Assembly (NCBI GenBank): GCA_964464685.1
Contig: CAYXGV010000018.1
Span: 1-18,530, forward strand
Direction: 5' to 3'
Source of the DNA: JABIBU01 sp964464685
GTDB lineage: Bacteria > Patescibacteriota > Patescibacteriia > Magasanikbacterales > UBA922
DNA length: 18,530 bases
Notes under the pieces: generated by a model
Told to the model about the DNA's origin: nothing
What the model saw: the letters and a program-made list of their open reading frames with translations, nothing else
Database searches by the model: none
In this document: in pieces, positions 12,977 through 18,530 of the stretch
Numbering within the stretch: position 1 is the stretch's first letter
Layout: every line of letters begins with the position of its first letter
Program-made: the position numbers and the translations under genes

Positions 12977-14410
12977 ATGGATTTAGAATTATTTGCAATT
13001 TTATCAGATTTTTTAGATCAACCAACCGGATTAGTGATTTTGGATGCTGTTGCTATTTTTGGTTGGATTATTTTAGTAGCTGTATTTTTAGCAGCCGATT
13101 TGAAAATGACAGCTTTATATAAATTACTTCGTTATACTAGGGGACGAAAAAAAATACTTTTAGCTATAGATATTCCAGCAATAAATTTACAAACCCCAAA
13201 AGCAGTAGAACAGCTTTTTACACATATTTATAGCGTTATGGAACCGCCAAGTATTGGTTTGATTTATCGTCGCGGTTTTAAACAAAATTATTTTAGTTTT
13301 GAAATAATTAGTATTGAAGGATATATTCAATTTATTATTAGAACTTTGGAAAAATATCGTGATGTAGTGGAAGCTGCTGTTTATGCTCAATATTCAGATG
13401 TAGAAATTACTGAAGTAGAAGATTATGTTGGCAGTGTTCCAGATAAATATCCTAATGACACGCATGATATGTGGGCGGCTGATTATGTTTTAACCCAAGA
13501 TCAGGCTTTTCCAATCCGCACTTATTTAGAGTTTGAACATAATATTTCTAAGGATACTGTTTTTAAGGATCCAATGGCGGCAATTTTGGAAAGTTTTTCT
13601 CGCATTGGTTCCGGAGAGCAGGTTTGGTTTCAGTTGATTATTGCACCATTAGAAGAATGGCGTTGGAAAGAAGATGCTATTAAAAAAATAAAAGAATTGA
13701 TTGGCGAAAAGGTTGAGAAAAAAGCAAATATTTTTAGTAAAATTTTTGATAGTTTAGGTAGAGTTTCAAAGGTATTCATGGATGAGCTTGATTGGCAACT
13801 TTCTAGTCGAGAAGCATCTTCCGTTCGTCCAGATTCGCGCACTGATGATGGTCCAAAAAATGAAATTCTCTATTTAACTCCAGGTCAGAAAAAAATTCTT
13901 GAAGCTATGGAGGAAAAGATTCGTAAGATTGGTTTTAAAACAAAAATTCGTTTAGTTTATGTAGCTCGCAAAGAAGTTTTTAAACCAACTAGAGTGGTTA
14001 ATTCATTTACTGGAGCTTTGAATTTGTTTAATATCCCTAGTTCTAATGGTTTGTTGCCAAAATATTTAACTTCAGTAGAATATTTTTTTAAAGAAAAAAG
14101 GAGTAATTATCGCAAGAATCTTTTAATGTATGCTTATAAAAAAAGACAGAAGAACATGGGCAAGAAAGCTTATGTTTTAAATATTGAAGAGCTTGCTACT
14201 ATTTGGCATCTTCCAATGTCATATGTTAAAGCACCTTTGTTGCAAAAATCTCAAGCTAAATTAGCTGAACCACCAGCTGGTCTGCCAGTGGAATCAATTG
14301 CTGAATTGTTTGAACCAATTAAACCTGTTTTAAAAGAAAAGCCAAAAACATTTGGTTATACCACAGATGCGGGTTATGTATCGGGGGATGATACGGTGAA
14401 GTTTGGGTGA
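12977..14410 (+). CDS. Membrane-anchored protein of unknown function, 477 residues
   Basis: Residues 17-42 form one membrane helix (TGLVILDAVAIFGWIILVAV), followed by a large soluble part. It is rich in aromatic and charged residues, with a segment LTPGQKKILEAMEEKIRKIGFKTKIRLVYVARKE near 299-332 and a proline-rich tail. This resembles, from memory, the non-ATPase N-terminal part of conjugation/type IV secretion-like proteins encoded in many Patescibacteria, but no Walker A or B motif is present here and I cannot verify the match. The soluble part probably lies on the cytoplasmic side. The start has no SD. An intrinsic terminator lies 36 bases after the stop. Confidence 0.75.
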   Translation: MDLELFAILSDFLDQPTGLVILDAVAIFGWIILVAVFLAADLKMTALYKLLRYTRGRKKILLAIDIPAINLQTPKAVEQLFTHIYSVMEPPSIGLIYRRGFKQNYFSFEIISIEGYIQFIIRTLEKYRDVVEAAVYAQYSDVEITEVEDYVGSVPDKYPNDTHDMWAADYVLTQDQAFPIRTYLEFEHNISKDTVFKDPMAAILESFSRIGSGEQVWFQLIIAPLEEWRWKEDAIKKIKELIGEKVEKKANIFSKIFDSLGRVSKVFMDELDWQLSSREASSVRPDSRTDDGPKNEILYLTPGQKKILEAMEEKIRKIGFKTKIRLVYVARKEVFKPTRVVNSFTGALNLFNIPSSNGLLPKYLTSVEYFFKEKRSNYRKNLLMYAYKKRQKNMGKKAYVLNIEELATIWHLPMSYVKAPLLQKSQAKLAEPPAGLPVESIAELFEPIKPVLKEKPKTFGYTTDAGYVSGDDTVKFG

Positions 14411-14416
14411 TTTTAG

Positions 14417-14500
14417 CACGACACACGACCCACAAAACACTACTCAAAACGGCCAAATAGGTCGTTTTTCTGTGTCGTGTTACATGGGTCGTGAGTCGTG
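14417..14500. repeat. CACGACACACGACCCA inverted repeat framing a terminator
   Basis: CACGACACACGACCCA (14417-14432) and TGGGTCGTGAGTCGTG (14485-14500) are reverse complements in 15 of 16 bases. A further copy of TGTGTCGTG lies at 14471-14479. The repeat shares GTCGTGAGTCGTGATA with the coding region of the ATP-grasp gene near 2939. Confidence 0.75.
14446..14469 (+). terminator. Intrinsic terminator after the 477-residue protein gene
   Basis: Stem AAAACGGCC/GGTCGTTTT (14446-14454, 14460-14468, one G-U) with loop AAATA runs into a T-run. It lies between the arms of the CACGACACACG inverted repeat. Confidence 0.75.
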
Positions 14501-14507
14501 ATAAGGT

Positions 14508-14536
14508 TTGCTTTTTTCCTCCAAATGAGCTATTAT
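14508..14536 (+). promoter_or_regulatory. Promoter of dnaG-rpoD
   Basis: TTGCTT (14508-14513), a 17-base spacer and TATTAT (14531-14536). The transcript would start near 14543, about 18 bases before the dnaG ATG at 14561, which supports that start over the upstream in-frame ATG at 14498. Confidence 0.55.
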
Positions 14537-14560
14537 TACCATATTAACAAAGCAAATATT

Positions 14561-16354
14561 ATGGGCGACGAAGTTCAACAGATTAAAGATAAAATTGATG
14601 TAGCTGAGCTGATAGGTGAATATATACAGCTCAAACAGGCTGGTATCAATAAGAAAGGATTGTGTCCATTTCATAATGAAAAGACACCGTCTTTTATTGT
14701 AAATAGTGAGCGACAAAACTGGCATTGTTTTGGTTGTGGTAAGGGTGGAGATATTTTTAGTTTTATGGAAGAAATAGAGGGTATGGAATTCAAAGAGGCT
14801 TTGAAATATTTGGCTAACCGAGCTGGAGTGCAATTAACAACTTTTAAATCAGAAGTTAATTCTAGCGAAAAAAATCGTATAAAAGAAATTAATCAAGAAG
14901 CAAGTAATTTTTTTCATAATTTTTTGTTAAAAATGTCTGCTTCCAAATCAGCTTTGGATTATTTAAAAAATCGTGGTTTGACTGATGATACAATTGAACA
15001 ATGGCAGATTGGTTTTGTGTCTGATCAATGGGATTTGTTGACCCAATATTTATTAAAAAAAGGTCATAGTATTGATGATTTGGTGGCTTCTGGTTTGACA
15101 ATAAAAAGAGACGCTGGTTCTACGTCACATAGTTTTTATGATCGATTTAGAGGACGAATTATGTTTCCTATTTGGGATGTTCATGATGAGGTGGTTGGTT
15201 TTACTGGTAGGGTATTAGTAGAAACTGATAAATCTGGGGGTAAATATGTTAATACGCCTCAGACGATTGTTTATGATAAATCTAGAGTTATTTATGGTTT
15301 GAATAATGCAAAAAAAGAAATTAAAAGTGCCAATTTGATTGTTATGGTAGAAGGACAAATGGATGTGATTGCTTGTCATCAGGTCGGTATGAAAAATGTA
15401 GTAGCTTCTTCTGGCACGGCTTTGACAGAAATGCAAATTAAATTATTAAAAAGATATTCGCTAAATCTTAACATGGCGTTTGATGCTGATGAAGCTGGTC
15501 AAAATGCGGCTAAGCGCGGTATAGATTTGGCTTTGGCCGAAGGTTTGCGGGTTGGAGTAATTAGAATTCCCGAAAATGCTGGCAAAGATCCTGATGAATG
15601 TTTGAAAAAAAATCCAGATGTGTGGTTTGAGGCTGTAAAAAAAGCTCAAGATGTGATGGAGTGGTTTTTTGATAAAAATATTTTGGGTAAAGATTTATCA
15701 GACCATCATCAAAAACAAAAAATAGCTGATGCAATCTTGCCGGAAATTGCCCTGATACCTTATGCGGTTGAGCGCGATCATTGGTTGCGAGAGTTGGCCG
15801 GTAGGATCAGTGTTGATACAGCTGTCTTGAGAGAAGATTTGGAAAGAATCAAAAAACCAAAAGCTGAGAGCCGATTGTCTGAGAAAGAAAAACCAAAAGA
15901 AGTTAAGCCAATAGAAAGAGGTCGTTATGATTTATTGCTTGAAAGATTATATTGTCTGGTTTTTAAATTTGATAAATTATTTACTGATTTTTTTGCAGAA
16001 GACAAACAAAATTTGTTATCAACAGGGGAATTTGGGGTTCTTTACGAAATCCTAAAAAGAGAGTATAATGAAAACAATAAGGTTGACATAGAAAAAGTTA
16101 GAAAAATATTTGCCGATTCAAACGGTAGTAATAAAGAGAACCTAGTTGATATCCTTTTGCTTAAGGCCGACTGGGAATTTTCGGATTTAAAATTAGGTCA
16201 AGAATTAAAAGAATTTAAAAATTTATTTTTTGAAATGGAACAACAGTGGAAAAAAGATCAGCGGTTAGTTATTCAAATAAAAATTGAACAGGCCGAAAGA
16301 GAAAAAGATAAAATTAAGTTAAGCGAGTTGTTAGAAGAATTTAATAAAATATAA
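14561..16354 (+). CDS. dnaG: DNA primase
   Basis: DnaG makes RNA primers at the replication fork. The 597 residues from ATG 14561 contain the N-terminal zinc finger (C35, H38, C56, C59, in CPFHNEKTPSF and HCFGCGKGGD), the RNA-polymerase basic core with KSRVIYGLNNAKK, and a Toprim domain with the acidic residues of VMVEGQMD (261-268; E264, D268) and FDADEAG (307-313; D308, D310). A charged C-terminal part of about 130 residues should be the helicase-binding domain. An in-frame ATG 63 bases upstream would add MIRFAFFLQMSYYYHINKANI, which is not family-like and overlaps the promoter, so I rejected it. rpoD follows after seven bases. Confidence 0.95.
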   Translation: MGDEVQQIKDKIDVAELIGEYIQLKQAGINKKGLCPFHNEKTPSFIVNSERQNWHCFGCGKGGDIFSFMEEIEGMEFKEALKYLANRAGVQLTTFKSEVNSSEKNRIKEINQEASNFFHNFLLKMSASKSALDYLKNRGLTDDTIEQWQIGFVSDQWDLLTQYLLKKGHSIDDLVASGLTIKRDAGSTSHSFYDRFRGRIMFPIWDVHDEVVGFTGRVLVETDKSGGKYVNTPQTIVYDKSRVIYGLNNAKKEIKSANLIVMVEGQMDVIACHQVGMKNVVASSGTALTEMQIKLLKRYSLNLNMAFDADEAGQNAAKRGIDLALAEGLRVGVIRIPENAGKDPDECLKKNPDVWFEAVKKAQDVMEWFFDKNILGKDLSDHHQKQKIADAILPEIALIPYAVERDHWLRELAGRISVDTAVLREDLERIKKPKAESRLSEKEKPKEVKPIERGRYDLLLERLYCLVFKFDKLFTDFFAEDKQNLLSTGEFGVLYEILKREYNENNKVDIEKVRKIFADSNGSNKENLVDILLLKADWEFSDLKLGQELKEFKNLFFEMEQQWKKDQRLVIQIKIEQAEREKDKIKLSELLEEFNKI

Positions 16355-16361
16355 AACTTAC

Positions 16362-17834
16362 ATGCCAAGAAAAAAAGTTACGTCTTCTCGGGCTCAAGCA
16401 GTCAAGAAGAAAACAACTCAAAAAAGGGCTGTTACTAAAAAGAAAGCTACAAAAAAGAAAGTAACAGCTAAGCCACAAAAAAAAGTTGTGGCAAAAAGAA
16501 AAATAGCTCAAAAAGCTATTGCCAGAAAAAAGGTAGCGATAAAAAAAATTCGCGCCCAAAAAACTTCTGTCCGCAAGCAATCAAAACGGACTGTGAAAAA
16601 AAATACCACCAATAAAAAAGTGGTAAAAAATCAAAAAAATAAAATTCAAAAATCCGCTCAGCGGAAAGATCAACAAGTAAAAAAACCGCCCCAAATAACC
16701 AAGGCGGGTTTTATGATTGCCGAAGAATTGGTTGAAGCTCCTAGTATGGATAGGGTTTGGCATCTGCTCAACAAAGGCAGGGGTAGAGGATTTTTGACCG
16801 AAGTAGAAGTGTTGCAGATATTTCCTAGAGTAGAACATTATTTAGATCTTTATCAATCTTTTCTTATCACTTTGGATAAAAGTGGGGTTTCTTTGGTGGA
16901 AATGCAGGATGGCTTTTTGGGTCAAAGACAAGAAAAAAAGGATGTTTTGGAAGAGTTTCAGGGTGAACAACCTGACATTGCCCAAGGTGGGTTTGATCTT
17001 GGTTCTATTTCTCAAGATTCTATTCAAATGTATTTGCGTGAAATTGGAAAAATTCCTTTGCTCAAAGCCGAAGAAGAAGTTTCTCTGGCCAAACGCAAAG
17101 AAAGAGGGGACAAAGAGGCTGATAGAAAATTAATTGAAGCCAACCTGCGTTTGGTTGTTTCAATTGCCAAAAAATTTGTTGGTAAACAGCTATCACTTTT
17201 GGATTTGATTCAAGAGGGGAATATAGGATTGTTTCGGGCGGTGAAAAAATTTGATTATCGTAAGGGTTATAAATTTTCTACTTATGCCACTTGGTGGATT
17301 AGACAGGCAATTACTCGAGCTTTGGCTGATCAGTCCCGTACTATCCGTATTCCAGTGCATATGGTAGAGACTATCAATCGTTTCCAGCAAACCCAACGAC
17401 GATTGTTGCAAGATTTAGGTCGTGATCCAACTCCGGAAGAACTAGCAGCTGAAATGGGTGAAGAAATAGACAAAATAAAACACATAATTAAGATTGCTCA
17501 AGATACAGTTTCTTTGGAAGTTTCAGTTGGTGATGATGACGATGATGATTCATCCTTATCTGATTTTATAGAAGATATCAAGACTGTTAGTCCATCACAA
17601 TCAGCCGGCCGAGAACTTTTGAAGGATTATATCAAGGATGCCATGAAAGATTTATCGCCTCGTGAACAAAAGATTTTAGAAATGCGTTTTGGTTTAACTG
17701 ATGGTGTCACCCATACCTTGGAAGAAGTTGGCAAGGAGTTTGATGTCACTCGTGAACGTATCCGACAGATTGAAGCCAAGGCTTTGGAAAAAATTCAGAC
17801 TTTTGAGATTGTGAGTAAGTTGCGCGATTACTAG
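16362..17834 (+). CDS. rpoD: Primary sigma factor RpoD with lysine-rich N-terminal tail
   Basis: This is the vegetative sigma-70 subunit of RNA polymerase. Visible regions: 1.2 at about 217-250 (DSIQMYLREIGKIPLL), 2.1-2.4 (NLRLVVSIAKKF, DLIQEGNIGLFRAVKKFDY, KFSTYATWWIRQAITRAL), region 3, an acidic run of six Asp (391-396), and the 4.2 helix-turn-helix (EEVGKEFDVTRERIRQIEAKAL). Residues 1-110 hold 36 Lys and 9 Arg but only one acidic residue, resembling histone H1 tails; Actinobacteria also have Lys-rich tails on SigA/HrdB. The start at 16362 lies seven bases after dnaG, without SD. The dnaG-rpoD order is that of the classical macromolecular synthesis operon; rpsU is absent. Confidence 0.95.
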   Translation: MPRKKVTSSRAQAVKKKTTQKRAVTKKKATKKKVTAKPQKKVVAKRKIAQKAIARKKVAIKKIRAQKTSVRKQSKRTVKKNTTNKKVVKNQKNKIQKSAQRKDQQVKKPPQITKAGFMIAEELVEAPSMDRVWHLLNKGRGRGFLTEVEVLQIFPRVEHYLDLYQSFLITLDKSGVSLVEMQDGFLGQRQEKKDVLEEFQGEQPDIAQGGFDLGSISQDSIQMYLREIGKIPLLKAEEEVSLAKRKERGDKEADRKLIEANLRLVVSIAKKFVGKQLSLLDLIQEGNIGLFRAVKKFDYRKGYKFSTYATWWIRQAITRALADQSRTIRIPVHMVETINRFQQTQRRLLQDLGRDPTPEELAAEMGEEIDKIKHIIKIAQDTVSLEVSVGDDDDDDSSLSDFIEDIKTVSPSQSAGRELLKDYIKDAMKDLSPREQKILEMRFGLTDGVTHTLEEVGKEFDVTRERIRQIEAKALEKIQTFEIVSKLRDY

Positions 17835-17851
17835 TTTTTTCATTTTGTCAT

Positions 17852-17904
17852 CCCGACCTCCTCGGCTTTGCTCGGGGCAGGCTTCCGTGGAGGGATCCCT
17901 TTCG
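17852..17904. repeat. GTCATCCCGACC...GGAGGGATCCC-type dispersed repeat
   Basis: GTCATCCCGACCTCC and GTGGAGGGATCCC flank a GC-rich core with CTCGGCTTTGCTCGGGG. Such GTCATCCCGA...GGGATC words are familiar dispersed palindromic repeats in bacterial intergenic regions. It is far richer in G+C than its flanks. Confidence 0.5.
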
Positions 17905-17963
17905 TAGTTGTTGAGATTAAGAAAAGTCTTATGATTGTGATTAATTAATTTTTATAGTCAATT

Positions 17964-17992
17964 AAAAAATTGCACTACTTGTGCGATTTTTT
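17964..17992. terminator. Bidirectional intrinsic terminator between rpoD and the convergent gene
   Basis: A 12-bp stem AAAAAATTGCAC/GTGCGATTTTTT (17964-17975, 17981-17992) has loop TACTT and one wobble. T-runs follow on both strands, so it can end dnaG-rpoD from the left and the gene at 18084-18452 from the right. Confidence 0.8.
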
Positions 17993-18020
17993 GTGTTTTA
18001 AAAAGCGATTGTGGATAAAG

Positions 18021-18070
18021 TTGAGGGAGGTCTGCCTTAGCAAACCTCCTGATGTAAAATCCTCCCTCAA
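18021..18070 (-). promoter_or_regulatory. Competing hairpins downstream of the EF-like gene
   Basis: TTGAGGGAGG (18021-18030) and CCTCCCTCAA (18061-18070) are perfect 10-bp arms. The same 18026-18035 block also pairs with 18040-18049 (fully paired with one G-U on the minus strand). The two stems share bases and exclude each other. It begins 13 bases after the minus-strand stop and lacks a T-run, so it may be an RNA-end stabiliser or attenuator rather than a terminator. Confidence 0.5.
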
Positions 18071-18083
18071 CCACGCTTCCTTG

Positions 18084-18452
18084 CTAATAGACACCATTGA
18101 GTGGTGGGTTGTCTGTTGCCTCTGGCGGTTCAGACAGCTTGCGAATTTCACTGATTCTAACATCAGTTAGGCAAATTCCAACCCTTGTTCCTGCTTTGGC
18201 CATTTCGGTACGCTTTCCTTGTTGTTCAATTGAGTTTACCATGGCTACAATTTTACCAAAAGGAGAACGTAACTCAATTTGGCTACCAACATGGGTTCTT
18301 CCGGCGATGACCATTGCTTGCACAATAGTACCGGGACAAGCAAATTCTGCGGCGGCACGGTTTGAATGGGTAATTTTTATTACCTCCAGGTAGAAATCAC
18401 CTCCTTCTTTGGCAGGTACCCCAATTAGTTTATTACGCAAAGTTTCTTTCAT
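18084..18452 (-). CDS. EF-Tu domain-2-like beta-barrel small protein, 122 residues
   Basis: Residues about 48-115 have the strand pattern of translation-factor domain 2: GTIVQAMVIAGRTHVGSQIEL, then GKIVAMVNSIEQQGKRTEMAKAGTRVGICLTDV, comparable to the EF-Tu pattern in which a barrel binds tRNA acceptor ends or other ligands. There is no GTPase domain; stand-alone proteins of this kind are annotated as translation elongation factor-like. I chose ATG at 18452-18450 because AAGGGGGG lies seven bases upstream; a longer in-frame start (18488) lies within the predicted transcription start region. The C-terminus (EPPEATDNPPLNGVY) looks disordered. G+C is higher than in the neighbours. It converges on rpoD. 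Confidence 0.7.
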   Translation of the reverse strand: MKETLRNKLIGVPAKEGGDFYLEVIKITHSNRAAAEFACPGTIVQAMVIAGRTHVGSQIELRSPFGKIVAMVNSIEQQGKRTEMAKAGTRVGICLTDVRISEIRKLSEPPEATDNPPLNGVY

Positions 18453-18488
18453 CGTTTCCCCCCTTGAGACGATAGTGGTTGCACTCAA

Positions 18489-18517
18489 AGTTTACTATAC
18501 TAGACAAAGAGTGTCAA
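18489..18517 (-). promoter_or_regulatory. Promoter of the EF-like gene
   Basis: TTGACA (18517-18512, perfect), a 17-base spacer and TAAACT (18494-18489) lie on the minus strand. The leader would be about 30 bases and contains the strong SD. Confidence 0.55.
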
Positions 18518-18530
18518 TTTTTTGGGTTGA

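Noticed and set aside
14498..14560. Upstream in-frame start for DnaG
   Set aside because: It overlaps the predicted promoter and adds a hydrophobic, non-family N-terminus; ATG 14561 gives the usual DnaG start.

Overview
This is a fragment of an AT-rich bacterial genome, most likely from the Candidate Phyla Radiation / Patescibacteria and probably Parcubacteria-like. The assignment is inference. It rests on compact housekeeping genes without Shine-Dalgarno (SD) sequences, short dispersed repeats in most intergenic spaces, a reduced set of neighbours around dnaG-rpoD, and three scaffold gaps of exactly 100 N typical of a metagenome or single-cell assembly. Each gap lies inside a gene (3559-3658, 8168-8267, 11079-11178).

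Layout. The left edge holds the minus-strand cell-wall gene mraY (1-1058, cut by the window edge). Divergent to it is a self-contained plus-strand unit of promoter, SD, 34-codon Cys-rich ORF and hairpin terminator (1103-1347). Four minus-strand accessory genes follow: a coiled-coil protein, a zinc-ribbon protein with a near-perfect leaderless promoter, an NlpC/P60-like cysteine peptidase and an ATP-grasp ligase. On the plus strand come murB and a ribosome hibernation factor, then a MITE-like 162-bp element and two strong hairpins. Next is a minus-strand operon of two orphan small proteins (5553-5894), divergent from secA.

Plus-strand secA is followed by a degenerate 2-hydroxyacid dehydrogenase, a 439-bp repeat-rich spacer, then secD and secF. 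SecD is unusual: a parvulin-type prolyl isomerase module, apparently one degenerate and one complete copy, is built into its extracytoplasmic domain. After a terminator and an inverted-repeat cluster come a 53-residue membrane protein, a 477-residue membrane-anchored protein of unknown function, and the dnaG-rpoD pair. The sigma factor carries a histone H1-like lysine-rich tail of about 110 residues. A minus-strand gene for an EF-Tu domain-2-like small barrel protein closes the window.

How the genes work together. MraY and MurB make peptidoglycan precursors. SecA and SecDF are the motor and accessory membrane part of protein export, and the fused isomerase could assist folding of exported proteins as they emerge. 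DnaG and RpoD start replication primers and transcription. Two classes of gene stand out. Housekeeping genes start without an SD and often with a very short or AT-rich leader. Four small accessory ORFs have strong SD sequences and visibly higher G+C. No tRNA, rRNA, CRISPR array or transposase gene was recognised.
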